This document shows, piece after piece, positions 11,291-22,290 of a stretch of DNA of 64,000 nucleotides. Each line of letters starts with the position of its first letter. Within the stretch, counting starts at the first letter, position 1. The stretch comes from Porphyra umbilicalis. Taxonomy: Eukaryota > Rhodophyta > Bangiophyceae > Bangiales > Bangiaceae. The position numbers and the translations under genes were made by a program. Under the pieces are notes generated by a model. The model was not told the DNA's origin and searched no databases. It worked only from the letters and a program-made list of their open reading frames with translations. The stretch lies in assembly GCA_002049455.2 (NCBI GenBank), contig KV918769.1, positions 1-64,000 of the forward strand. The letters run 5' to 3'.

Positions 11291-11900
11291 CGCCCCGGGG
11301 GTGGCGGCGAGGGGGAGGTTGTACCGACGGGATGCGGACGGTGGGGATGGGGCGGCGCGGGGGTAGGGGGTGGCTGGCGCCGCACGCGTGGACGCGCGGG
11401 ATCCGTGCGCCGTGCGCCAGACCGTGGGGTCAAGCCGGTCTTGGGGGGCGGGCGGTGGCCGGCGCCGAGGGCGCGGGCGGCCCGCGACGGCGGCACGCGC
11501 AAGGCAGTCCGTGGCGCGCGCGGCGGGGGGCGACCGGAGCGCGCCGCGGTTGCGGCGGCGGCGGCGGCAGCGGCGGCAGCGGCGCCCCGGGTTGGGAACG
11601 ACGAGCGCGGTACAATAAGAAAGAAAAAAAAAGAAAGTGGGGAGCGCCACGCACTCTTACCGTGTCGCGCCGCCGTGCCCGACGCTCCCGCCCGACGCGG
11701 CCCCCTCTAGCTCACGGCGCGCGGCGGCCCGCGGCCAGTGGGAAGGAAAATACAGAAAAAAAGGGGCCCCGCGCGGACGCGTGCGACGCGTCGCCCACCC
11801 CCGCCCGCCCGGCCGCGCCGGCCGCGCCGCCCGCGCCGTCCCCGGCCCGACGCGCACGCGGGGGCCGCCCGTCTCCCTGCCCACCCATCCCCCCCTGCGC
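11291..11900. other. Intergenic between convergent DUF1365 gene and serine acetyltransferase
   Basis: GC-rich, low-complexity DNA forming long open frames on both strands without recognisable domains. AATAAGAAAGAAAAAAAAAG near 11613-11635 could belong to a 3' end region. Nothing else was identified. Confidence 0.4.
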
Positions 11901-13436
11901 CTACATGCCGTCCCCCGCCTCGTACACGGTACCCGACGTGCGGGCGCCACGGCTGCGGCACGCCTCGAGGCTCTCACAGCCGGTGCCGCACACGCACAGC
12001 ACGGCGCTGGCGGCGGCCGTTGCGCCCGTTGGCGCCGCCGCCGCCGCGGCCGCCGCCACGCCTGGCGCCGGCCCGCTCGGACGCACCTCCACCGCCCTCA
12101 CGGCCTGGGCGGCGGCGCCATTGGCCGCCGCCTCCGACACCGCGCCATTCCCACTCCCCCCCCCACCCCATTGGCCTGCACCGCCGGCTCCGCCGCCGCC
12201 CCGTTGGCCGCACCGTCGCCGTCCCCCCCCCCCCCCCCTCGCCCTTGGGCTTGCTAATCGCCACGACGCGCGCCGGCACGCCAACGACCACCCCCCACGG
12301 CGGCACGTCCTCCAACACGAGGCTGCACGCGCCAATGGCGGCCCCCCCCCCCACGCTAATGCCGCCCAGCAGCGTCGCGCCCGCCCCAATCACAACCCCA
12401 TCCCCCACCTGCGGGTGCCGCACCCCGTGCGCCTTGCCCGTCCCCCCCAACGTCACCGCGTGCAGCAGCGACACGCCCGCGCCGAGCACCGCCGTCTCGC
12501 CCACCACCACCCCCGTCGCGTGGTCGAGAAACGCGCCCGGCCCAATGACCGCCCCCGGGTGGATGTCGACGTGGAGGACGCGGCTCGCAAGGGATTGGAG
12601 AAAGTAGGCCATCTCCTTGCGCCCCGCCCCGTAGAGCGCGTGCGCGATGCGGTACACTTGCAGCGCGTGGAAGCCCTTAAAGTAGAGCAGCGCCTCAATG
12701 GTCGCGTCGCACGCGGGGTCCCGCTCCGCCACCGCCGACAGGTCCGCGCGCAGCGTCACCGTCGCGCCCGGGGTGCCCGCGAGCGTGCGTCGAAAGAGGG
12801 TGTGGAGAAGCGTGGCGGGCATGTCGGGGGAGGCGAGCTTGTTGGCGAGGTGGAAGGACAGCGCGTCGGTGAGGGACGGGTGGGAGAGGACGGTGGCGTA
12901 GAGGAAGGACGCGAGAAGGGGCTCCCCGGTCGCTGCCGCGCGCGCTTCCGCTTGCATGGCCGCCCAAAAGGGGTCCACGGGGGGGGGGGGGGGCGCCACC
13001 GCGCCTGGGGGGGGGGGGGGCGCGCCGCCACCCCTCGCGTACCGACCGCCGCACCGCCACCGCCGCCGCCGCCGGCCGACAGGACGCCCGGGGGCGGCGG
13101 GGAGGGGCTACCCCCACCGCCAGAACCGCTGCCGCCGCTGCCATTGCCACTGGCGGTGGCTCCCGTGGCGCGCGTCACCCGCAGCGTCGGCAGCGGCGGC
13201 AGCGGCTGCGGCGGCGCCATGCCGCCCCACCGCCCCCGGCGGGGGCGCCGCCCACACACGGGCGCCGCCGTAGCCGGGCGCGGCACCGGCGCCCCACGAC
13301 TGGGGCCGGCAAACGCGGGCGTGCCGCCGGCGAGGGCCATCCCCCGCCGCCGCCGACGCGGTCGCCGCCCGCCCGCCGCCGCCGCCGCCGCGGTCGCCGC
13401 CGCCGCCGCACCCAGTGCAGGCACCGTTGCCGCCAC
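11901..13436 (-). CDS. Serine O-acetyltransferase (SAT/CysE family)
   Basis: SAT acetylates L-serine with acetyl-CoA to O-acetylserine, the carbon skeleton for cysteine. The core lies in one minus frame, 12999-11974. It begins with DPFWAAMQAEA, then FLYATVLSHPSL, LSFHLANKL, DLSAVAERDPA, and a left-handed beta-helix with DIHPGAVIGPG, LDHATGVVVGETA (catalytic His region), LLHAVTLGGTGK, RHPQVGDGVVIGAGATLLGG and VVVGVPARVV. The N-terminal extension, probably a targeting peptide, seems to start at ATG 13436 in another frame and to join across G runs at about 12978-13020. The C-terminal tail probably switches frame at a C run at about 12226-12238 and ends near 11901, because the in-frame continuation is an implausible Arg/Gly string. 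Core call firm; both ends inferred. The isoform compartment is not determined. Confidence 0.88.
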
Positions 13437-16400
13437 GGGGACGGGCCGGGTGCGCCGCCGCCGTCACCACGGCCGCCGCCGGTGGCCGCCGTCACTGGCC
13501 GCGCGGGGACCCTCCCCGGCGGCGCCGACGCAGTCGCGCCCCCGCCGGCGCGTACAAACCGCCCCCCGCCGGCCGCCGCCGGTACGCAGGGCGGCCTGCA
13601 GGCCCGCCGCCAGGGGGGGGGCCTGCCGAGGCGTGTCGGCCAATGAGGAAGCGCTGCAGCGCTGGAGGCGGCAGCGGCACAGCGCCGAGCCCCCGGTCGC
13701 GGTAGAGACGCAATCGACCCTGTCCGCAGTTGGTTCTGTCTGAGTTGCAACTCCTCAGTGAGATTCACCAGCAACTTTTCTTCATGTCCCTGACGGTGTA
13801 ATATGCAGTGGGGGCTACTATTTCGCCGGATTCTTGAAACCACATCCTGGGCCTGCAGCTTGGCTTGGTGTATCCGTCTGTCGAGCTCGACAGGCCGATC
13901 GAGCAGGCGCGGTGGCAGCGGTACAGTAGTGACGCGGTGCAGTTGCCGTCTTTCCGTCAAAGAGCGTGCGGAGAAACGGAGTTTCACCTGAAGATAACTA
14001 GGCTCGCGCTCCAGGTGTAGGGCTGGCATCCTCTTTTTCTGATAGTATCAGGAGCTCGACTCTCTGCACCAGGGTGCTGCGGACACGAACAAGCCTCTGA
14101 GGGGCAGATGATTCTAGAAGCTAGAGCCAGTGGCGTGCAACCAGAGGCAGCTGGGTGGGAACGTGGCTGGAGGGCGGCAGTCCTCGCCAGCTCCGCATGA
14201 CCCAGAGCTGTTTGAATCGCTCGAACTCTGAAGGTTACCACGTACAAAGTCTTGTTCGGCAGGGTCAGCAGTGACCAGGTGGGAGAGTTCACAGACCCGC
14301 CTGCGGCGCAAGAGACCGCCATAGTCGCGTGCTGGCAGTGGAGGACGTTGGGTATGCGGATAGCAACGGCACCGCCGCAAACTTGGCGGGACGCAGCTTG
14401 TAGAGCGGGTGGCCCTGGACCCCAGACGGCGCTCTACGGCCGGCTTCTTCGACACGATGGCGGTCGAGGTGGGCATGGGCGCCCATGCACCCATGCGCCC
14501 ATGCTCACCTCGACCCGAGCAACGGGGACTCTAGGCTTGTGGGTGAGCAGGTGCTGGCTGGTACTGTACTGTAAAGACTGACATTCTCCTTCGTCGGCCG
14601 GGTGCGACGTTGCGGACTTTCCTCGTCCATTACGTAGCGTCTTGCAGTTCCATCAGTCACGTGTCACGTGTGGTTCCCAAGCACAAACGCCTCCCTGTCA
14701 CTGTCCGTTGGGCAAACTGGTTCAATGAGCCAATCAGATGGGCCAAGGAGCCAGTCACAAGCGCATCGGGCCCAGCTGGGCCCAGTTCTTCCGTGGGATG
14801 TGGCATACACGGGCCGGGGTCAACCCGGAATGACGTTTTCTGAACGAGGGTGCCAGTCGGACCATCGATTGGCTCTGTTGGCAGCCCCTTTCCGGGGCTG
14901 TCCGATCAGATGGCGACGGTGGCTGCACTTGGCCCGCCCGAGCCGTCGGGCCCGACCGAGGCAGCGACTGGGCATCGCCAGAACCAACGACCCGGGACGC
15001 CGCAGACCGCCACTGGGCTGGTGGCGGTTTCAGCATCGGTGTGGCGGTGTCCGCGGATGCCAGCCCGCAGGAGCTCTGGAGGGGGGGACCGCATACGGCC
15101 TCGCCTGACCCAGACGAGGAAACGACCGAGCCTCCCACTACTAGTAGTCCGCTTCAGGACATGGACGATCTCAGGCAGCCAAAAGGCGGCAGAGATCGTG
15201 CGCGTGAAGTGCTGGGATTTTGGTTCCCACGAAATTGGGATAGGGGCCAGTTGGTAGGACCAGCCGTCTGGTCGTGTGCGCACCCTTCGGCGGCTCCAGC
15301 TCCACGTTGGCACCTGTCCTGTGGAAGTCATCAGATCGTGTACAGTAAGACAAGAATACTACCACGATTTTCTTGTCAATGCGTGAATCTCCTGGAGAAG
15401 AGGCCACTGAAAACCATCTGCGACCAAGATCACCTAATGGTGAGCTCGTTTGCTAGCTAAAACAGGGCGAAGAACGAAAATAAAATAAACAGGACGGCTA
15501 CTTATGGTGTATCACAGGTGTGTCTGCAGTACTGTACGGCCCCGCACAAGGCCCTAGTCGCAGAAGGTCCGGCGGCGACTGTGCCTCGACCAAGTAGCCT
15601 CCCATGAAAACCTGGATTACCTCGTCCGCAAGAGTCGTGAGAGCCGACCCAACATGATTCTCTACCCCGCTTGAACCGGTATTAATGTCGATTGGAAAGG
15701 ATCCGGAGGATGTGACCTTCTTGGCCTACCCTGGGACAAGTGCGGGATCATAGTATACAGTACAGTACAGTATGACCGAGAGGTGATGTGTACTGTATCA
15801 GACTCATAAGCTGGCATTTATTCGATCTCACCGCCTTATTGAGCCTGAGATGGGCTTGGCCCGCTCCGCTAGTCTGCTCTGTCATCGGGCCGCAGGGTGG
15901 CCAGAAAGCCACCAGCTCGCAGGGATTAATCAGGCCTGACGGTCATGGGCCCACTCGGGGCTGGATGTGTGGCTGCCAAGCCGCCGACTTCGCCGTCTAA
16001 AAAGAGGCACGGCAAGCTTGCGGCCCGGGAGTGGCCGGTCGGCTCTCGTGTGCGCCAATCACTCCCGCTTAGAGCCGGCCGGCGGCGTCAATTTTCCGCC
16101 GGTTTTGGTCGGCCGGAGGCGGGAGCCCCAAGCACCTGTTGAGGCGGCGTGCAGTCGCCGCCGGCCTTCCCGTCCACCAGGCCCCGCCATCCGGGGGGGG
16201 AACGCTGTGTCTGGGCTCCCAGGAACGGCCCCCCCGTGGACGCGGCGCACGAGGGGTCGAGGGGCATGTTCCAGTGCTCCTGGGGGGCCCCCCATTGCAG
16301 GTCCGCACAGGGAGGGTCGGTTGCCTGGCGCCCACCCCCCCCCCCTCGCTGGGAGCTCTGGCACATTTGCTCGGCGCAGTGTGGTGACCGGACCCTCCGA

Positions 16401-16795
16401 ACGCGCCTTCTCCGCGCACGTGCGCGCGGTGTGATGTGCACCGTTCTGCACGGCATCGTCACTCCGTCTCCCTCACACCGCAACCCACGTTCAACGTGGA
16501 CACGACGACGGAGTCGGCAATCGCACTGCGGCCGCCTCCGCGCCCCCCTCCGAGCTTGTTCCGTGTGCATTGTGTGCGTGCGTGTTCCGACCACCTCCAT
16601 CCGGCTCCGCCCCGCCGGCCGGGGCGTGGTCCGGCCGCGCCCCACTGCCGACTGGTGGTGATCCACCTTGAGGGCACCCACGTAGTCGTTGCGTTGGTGC
16701 GTGGGGGTGGTCGTACCACCACTGGACCTCACCATTTGTGCATGCGGACACAGGGGAGGGGGGCGTGAGGCGACCACAACGACGTAGCGGCGGCC
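13437..16795. other. 3.3-kb intergenic region upstream of the bHLH gene
   Basis: No coding sequence or RNA gene was recognised. GC content is lower than in the neighbouring genes. It contains tandem CACGTG E-boxes (listed separately), scattered CCAAT-like motifs (GCCAATCAGA at about 14730 and its complement near 14868), and a CAGTACAGTACAGTA microsatellite near 15757. It could include the bHLH promoter and decayed mobile DNA. Confidence 0.35.
14658..14670. promoter_or_regulatory. Two adjacent CACGTG E-boxes
   Basis: CACGTG occurs at 14658-14663 and again at 14665-14670, separated by one base. CACGTG is the canonical bHLH binding site. It lies 2.1 kb upstream of the bHLH gene, so any link, for example autoregulation, is speculative. 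Confidence 0.25.
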
Positions 16796-18775
16796 ATGGA
16801 CGTGCTGAACTTTTTTGAGGGCCTCCACGGCACGTCCCACGCTATCGCACCGCAGCCGGTTGCTGTGGGCGACAGTGTTCCTACGGGGGGGGGCGACGGC
16901 GGGGGGATGCCCCACGGGGCGTCGTCGACCGAGGTCGGCACCATGATGGGCGCGGACCTGCAGAACGAGGAGCTGCTTCCGTTTTTGGACGGTGACCTTG
17001 AGCTGGGCTCGATGTACCTGTCCCCGTCCGAGTCGCTGGCCGTGCCTTCGGCGCCCATCCATGTGCCAACCCACGTTGGGGCCGGGGGCCACCTCGCCCA
17101 CGCGGGTGGCCCGCCAGCGGCGGGCTTTGACATGGCCTCCGCCGCTGCTGCGCAGGCGGCGGCTCCCTACCGCCTTGGCGCACCGGGCATGGTGAGCGGT
17201 GGTAGTGCGCCGTCGTATGGCGGTAGCGAGAACACTGATGAGTCTGGCGGCAAGGCCTCGGACGCACTTGAGCTTTTGAGCTCGAGCCCCACCACCACGT
17301 ACGGGGGCGATGAGCAGCAGCAGCAGGTGCCGGTGCCGTTGTTGGGAGGTGCTTTGGGGAAGCGGACGCTTGCGACGCCAGCAGCACCACCGCGCTCTCC
17401 CGCGTCGGTTCGCAAACCGCCGCTGCGTTCGCCGACGCCACCGGCCGCGGGTGCGGCCACGGGTGGTGCCAAGCGCACGAAGCCCCCTCCTGTGCGCAAG
17501 AGCTCTTCTTCGAACAAGTTATCGGGTCCGAGCACGGCGGGATCGCCGGGGGGCATTGCGAAGCCCAAAGCGGGCGCAACACCCCGCGGTATGACGGCGG
17601 CGGCGTCCAAGCGGTCGGCGGCAGCGGCGGCGCGTGTGGCGGCTTCAGCGGCGGCGGCGGCTGCGTCCGCGGCTGCTCGTGGCGGGGATGAGGATGGCAG
17701 TACGGCCGGAGATGACAGCGACTCAATGTCGGTGGCGCCGCAGTCTGGGACGGTCGGCACGACGGCGACCACGTCGGTGGTGTCGACCGAGGCAGGCGTG
17801 CGTGGCATGCGCAAGGACGTGCACAACTCGCACACGCGCAAGTGCCGCGCCAAGGTCAACACGAAGTTCGACGAGCTACTGACGCTGCTTCCCCCCCACC
17901 CCGACAGCTTCCAGGTCAAGCACAAGGCGCAGATACTGGATTATACCATCCACATGTACAAGCGGATTCAGGCCCGGAAGAATCAGCTCGAGGCGGAGCT
18001 CGCGCTTTCAACGCGTGCCAATCTGGCTGCATGGGTGGACACTGTGGTGGCATCCTCTAGAACACTTCCCGAGGCGCTGCGGCCGTACCTGCACCTGATT
18101 GCGGTACAGAAGCGGTTCCGGTACGCGGAGCTGTGGCTTCCACAACCGACCAAGGCTGAGGGCATGGCGGCGGCCAAGAAGGCTGGCGCCAACGCCTCGC
18201 TGTCTCTGCCTTCGGGCGACTCGATTGTTCTGACTCGCTCCATGGCGCTGGTGCTCCCTGCGCCCGTGCCGACGGCTGGGCAGACGGACGAACTCTCGGT
18301 GGGCCTCGGCGCACCAACCGGCGGCGCTAGCTCCAGCGCCCAGGCGGGCTCGTCGGGTGCCAGCGCCGCCGTCGCCTCGTCCCCGTCCATTTCTTCGGAT
18401 GCGCTGGCGGCTGCCGCCGCGGCCGAGGAGAACACTACCCGTGCGATCGAGGCGTTCCGTGATGCCACGGCGTCGTGCGTAGTCCCCCCGCGGGTTGGCA
18501 TGCCCGGCCGCGTCTACTGCTCCATGCGGCCGGAGTGGCTGCCGATGCTCTCGGACCCGCACGCGTTCATTCGCGCCGAGTACGCCGCCAACTCAAAGCT
18601 CTCCATGTGCCTCGCAGTACCCGTGCTGCTTTGTGGGCGCGTCGCGGCGGTGGCTGCGTTCTTTGATACGGGCAAGCGCCCGTACGACGCGTCGGTGGTC
18701 GGTCTCGCGCACGACGTTGCCAACTTGGTTGGCAATGCTTTCGGGGCGGCCAAGGCGAGTGGCGGCCTGCACTAG
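16796..18775 (+). CDS. bHLH transcription factor with C-terminal GAF-like domain
   Basis: An uninterrupted frame of 659 residues begins at ATG 16796 (GCGGCCATGG context). Residues 1-335 are disordered and Ala/Pro/Ser/Gly-rich with acidic leucine patches, typical of activation regions. The basic helix-loop-helix follows at about residues 338-400: basic region HNSHTRKCRAKVN, helix 1 FDELLTLLP, loop, helix 2 KAQILDYTIHMYKRI. Residues about 405-655 resemble a GAF sensor domain split by a low-complexity insert. The first part is HLIAVQKRFRYAELWLPQ. The second is GMPGRVYCSMRPEWLPML, with LAVPVLLCGRVAAVAAFF and YDASVVGLAHDVANLVGNAF near the end. GAF domains bind small ligands or mediate dimerisation. 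The gene is presumably nuclear and E-box binding. The bHLH call is strong and the GAF call moderate. No defects were seen. Confidence 0.85.
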   Translation: MDVLNFFEGLHGTSHAIAPQPVAVGDSVPTGGGDGGGMPHGASSTEVGTMMGADLQNEELLPFLDGDLELGSMYLSPSESLAVPSAPIHVPTHVGAGGHLAHAGGPPAAGFDMASAAAAQAAAPYRLGAPGMVSGGSAPSYGGSENTDESGGKASDALELLSSSPTTTYGGDEQQQQVPVPLLGGALGKRTLATPAAPPRSPASVRKPPLRSPTPPAAGAATGGAKRTKPPPVRKSSSSNKLSGPSTAGSPGGIAKPKAGATPRGMTAAASKRSAAAAARVAASAAAAAASAAARGGDEDGSTAGDDSDSMSVAPQSGTVGTTATTSVVSTEAGVRGMRKDVHNSHTRKCRAKVNTKFDELLTLLPPHPDSFQVKHKAQILDYTIHMYKRIQARKNQLEAELALSTRANLAAWVDTVVASSRTLPEALRPYLHLIAVQKRFRYAELWLPQPTKAEGMAAAKKAGANASLSLPSGDSIVLTRSMALVLPAPVPTAGQTDELSVGLGAPTGGASSSAQAGSSGASAAVASSPSISSDALAAAAAAEENTTRAIEAFRDATASCVVPPRVGMPGRVYCSMRPEWLPMLSDPHAFIRAEYAANSKLSMCLAVPVLLCGRVAAVAAFFDTGKRPYDASVVGLAHDVANLVGNAFGAAKASGGLH

Positions 18776-20271
18776 GCTCCAGGGCTTGCGGCTGGCGTGA
18801 GTACACGTCACGAGCTGGCAGTATCGCCCGCGTGTGCTCTGCCGGAGCGTGCTGCCGCACCTGCGCCTATCGGTGCGACCTGATCCGCTTGTTGTCTTTT
18901 TGTTTTGGATCTCTGGGTGGACGGTCCCGTCGGCCCCTGCTGTTGCTGCGTCGCCTCTGCCACCGCATCCGTGTACGTTTGCTGCGGTGCGGGGTCCCGT
19001 ACGCCATCAAGCGTGGAGAGCCTGCCGTCAACCCCGGCGTTGAGACCTACCGTCCCCGCCGCTCCTCCGTCTCGCTTCTTTCATGTCAAGGGACTGCTGC
19101 GCCTTCGCAGCCTCGCGCCAACCTTGTTGTCGCCACTGCCTTCGTGTTGCCGCCGTACCTATCTGCGGCAAGCACTGGCGTGCGCGTTCCACAATGCGTT
19201 GAGCGCGACCACGTTCCTCTCCCGCATCTTTTCACGTCTTGTGTTTCTCTTGTGTGTGCCTGCATTTTGTTGATCCCCCGTGCGGCGCACCTGTGGCGTA
19301 CACCAACCCTCGTGGGGGAGCCGACCGAGGCGTCCACGTTGCCGTCACTGCCCTGTTGCCACCGCCGTCTATCCCTGCGGTGGCGCGGGCGTGAGTTGGC
19401 CATAGTGTTGATGCCTCAAGGTCGGACCCTATCCTGAGTTGTTTGCTTTTTCCTTCTACGCCTGGTGTCCTCTCCTGTACACTAGCATAAAGAAGTATCT
19501 GGCTACTGCTTTCTTCTCTTTTCCTTGCCGATCCATTTTTCGGCCCCTGCCATCTTTTTCATTGCCTCGAGGCCCTTGATGGGGCCGTCGCACAATGTGC
19601 GCATGCTGGGTAGGACCCCGCTTTATCTCGCTCTTGGCTGAAGAGCTACGCGACATGCTTTACGCGGCGGGTTCCACGCAAGCTGTACTCAGCATTTTAC
19701 CTGGTGCTGAAGAAGTGTGCTGCATGGCATGAAGTCACCAAGACTGCAGACGAGTACTAATTGATCAACCTAGCAGCAATGCTCCCACCACTGGGATACG
19801 ACACATAGTGTACACAAGAGAACCGTTTAATCACAAGACGCGCAGCAACGCAACGCAAGCCACACACGCAAACTCGCACACACACAAAGGGGACCGGCCC
19901 ATAACCTCGACGCAGCCCCGGAACACCCGGAACTCCCCACCACCAGAATCCTCGAGGCAAGATGAGGAGAAAGAGCAGTCGGGCCGTTAGGACAGGTATG
20001 CAAACTACCAGGTCGGGCGGCACCAGAGGGCCCCATGGCGCGGTCACAGCAGACGGGCGCAACCTCACCGCGCCACGCACGACCTAAAGTGGCCGCCAAC
20101 CTCCCGCGCTTGTCGGACGCTTCCCTCAAGGTAGCGACCCTACCGATACCCTCAAACACAGGCAGCTCTCCGTACGGCGGAGGGGCAACCACCACGACCA
20201 CAGAAAACTGTACCTGTCAAAAATGGTTGCGCCCGCCATACGCGGCTTGAAGCGACACAGCGGCCGCCGCC
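18776..20271. other. Intergenic between bHLH gene (+) and DIM1 (-)
   Basis: Holds the 3' flanks of two convergent genes. Open frames here (for example 18832-19437 +) show no domain and unnatural Cys/Arg-rich composition. No RNA gene was recognised. Confidence 0.4.
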
Positions 20272-20700
20272 CTAATAACGGTACTTGGTTGAGTAGTCCC
20301 GCGGGCTGACAACCAGGCCGCGGCCCTTGCGGGCGCCGCGATAGACAACCTCGACAATGTCGATGAACTCCCCCGCGTCACGCATCGGCCAGTTGATCTT
20401 ATTGTTGTTGCCCGTCCCCGCGTCCACCATAATGTGCTTGTTGCGGAAGAAGAACATGACGCTAACCGCGTCGACCAGCTCGTACATGCTGTTAAAGTCA
20501 GGCACCTCCTTGGTGTCGACGAGGTAGACGACGCCAAAATTCTTGATGGGCTCGGCCGCCTTGTAGAGCGTCTCGTCGAAGAGCATACACGCGGGGTCCG
20601 AGTCGGAGCCAAAGCGGATAACGACAACGCGGTCTTCCTCAGCGAGGATGGCCTGGTCAACCGCGTACCCCGAGTGGAGGTGCGGCAGCATGTACGACAT
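20272..20700 (-). CDS. DIM1: DIM1/TXNL4A, U5 snRNP thioredoxin-like protein
   Basis: DIM1 (yeast Dib1, human U5-15kD) is a thioredoxin-fold component of the U4/U6.U5 tri-snRNP that must leave during spliceosome activation. The frame encodes 142 residues, exactly the family length, from MSYMLPHLHSGYAVDQAI to SPRDYSTKYRY. The conserved core includes VVVIRFGSDSDPACMLFDE, VYLVDTKEVPDFNSMYEL, VSVMFFFRNKHIMVDAGTGN, NKINWPM and EVVYRGARKGRGLVVSP. I chose the internal ATG at 20700 over the longer upstream open frame because the family starts MSYMLPHL. The upstream codons are probably 5' UTR or part of an intron. No intron is seen within the coding part and the gene is intact. Confidence 0.96.
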   Translation of the reverse strand: MSYMLPHLHSGYAVDQAILAEEDRVVVIRFGSDSDPACMLFDETLYKAAEPIKNFGVVYLVDTKEVPDFNSMYELVDAVSVMFFFRNKHIMVDAGTGNNNKINWPMRDAGEFIDIVEVVYRGARKGRGLVVSPRDYSTKYRY

Positions 20701-21889
20701 GGCGGCGGAGGTGGATGCGGTAGCGGTGTTGGCGGCCACTGGGTAGACCCACGAGAAACAGCCAGATGCGGCACACAACGCAACGGAGACCAAAAGAGGC
20801 GAGAGGTACCTGCTGCTAATAAAACGCGCAGAACCCAACGGGGGCAGAGGCGAAGAAATAGGCCGCTTGTAGACAGGGAAAAAGCAAAGCAGAGCGTGGA
20901 CAAACGGCCGCCGTGGATACAGTCACCAGCGCAGAAGTCGGGAGGCCGCCAGGCGAGCGCTTTGTCATCGGCCACGTGGGCGGCTGCCATTGCCCAGGAC
21001 AATTCTGAATTAAAAGCACTACTTTCCAGTACATATCATAGCATCAGCCAATAACACTCCCTATGCTGGTTAAGCATCACAAAGACACACCGAATAGACC
21101 CAAATCTGCTCAGAGTAGCAATTGTTTTCAACTTTCACAATTCCAACTGCCCGCCACATTCGAAGTGAAAAGACAGGCGCGTGCATGGTACAGTATGGGG
21201 GCCCGGTGGCCAGCGCACAGTGACACGATAGCTGCCGCCTCCGCGAAGGCGGCCGCTATAGGTAGTCTGCGCCAATGTCGACCATTTTTTCTCAAAGCTG
21301 GTGCATCGGTGCGCCCTGAGAGAAACAAAGCACACTGGGAAACTGCTGAGAGAGAGACGAAAAATGTCATGCTTTTTTCTTCGTCAGCGCCTGCCATGGC
21401 CATGAGCTATGAGCAGAAAAAGTGAGTCTGACAGTGGAGATGTAGCCGATATTGTCGACCAGCCTTCTGGGCCAATGACGGCATTGGGTTCATGACATCG
21501 GGCGACCTGCACCAATCAATCACTGTCGTTGCACCACCGCAATCAATACTCTGGAGCGGGGGTGACTTGCAGGGGCTCCTATGGCACCCTTCGACGTTCC
21601 AGAGAAATGCAAAACAAACATAAGAAAGTGTGCTTCGTGCGTGCTCTTTAGGCTCTGGGCGTCATTTTTTCTCATAAAATCGGCAGCGCACACTACTACT
21701 TTGGTACATGTCCGGAGCGGTGCTCATATCTATGTCGTCGTCGTCATGGGTCGACTTGGTATATATACGTATGCTGAACAGCACAACGACGGGGGGTGGA
21801 ATCGTCCCTCAGCGTGTGGAGGGGACTCGAATGTGGTCGACATTTATGAAATTGGTTAACGATTGGCCCACACAGGCTAGTGTCTATTG
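20701..21889. other. Intergenic upstream of DIM1
   Basis: No gene was recognised. It is AT-richer than the coding regions and ends at the TA flanking a Tc1 element. Confidence 0.4.
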
Positions 21890-22290
21890 TACAATCGATT
21901 GACAAAACCGTTTGTCCACCCTGCATTTGACGCTGTTGCAGAGCGGGACTCCGATATATCTCGCGAAAATCACGCGCTGGGAGGTCATCACGGCACATTC
22001 TGGAGGTGAAGCGCCGTCTCAGTCTGCTACTCCAGGTTGGTATAAAATTGCCGCCCGCTGCAACCAGGCTGGCGAGAAAAAAAATGCAAGTCACCGGCAC
22101 CATGGCACCTCGTCGCCGCGTCTCCCTGACCCCCAATCAAGTGTCTACCACTGAGAAGACGGCGTCAAAAAACAGCAGCAACGGCACCATCGCGAAGGCC
22201 ATCGGCGTCAAGAAGAGCACTGTTGCGTACTTCGCTAAGTTCGTGCGGGGCGGCGCCGGGCCGGCCAAGGTGGGGCGTCGGGGCCGCCCC

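Noticed and set aside
10267-13743. A 1,158-residue plus-strand ORF spanning several genes
   Set aside because: Only its first part matches DUF1365; the rest is the antisense and spacer of GC-rich DNA, opposite the serine acetyltransferase core.
13175-14029. Minus-strand ORF upstream of the serine acetyltransferase
   Set aside because: Its downstream half is Arg/Pro shadow sequence and no domain is seen; no splice link to the enzyme could be supported.
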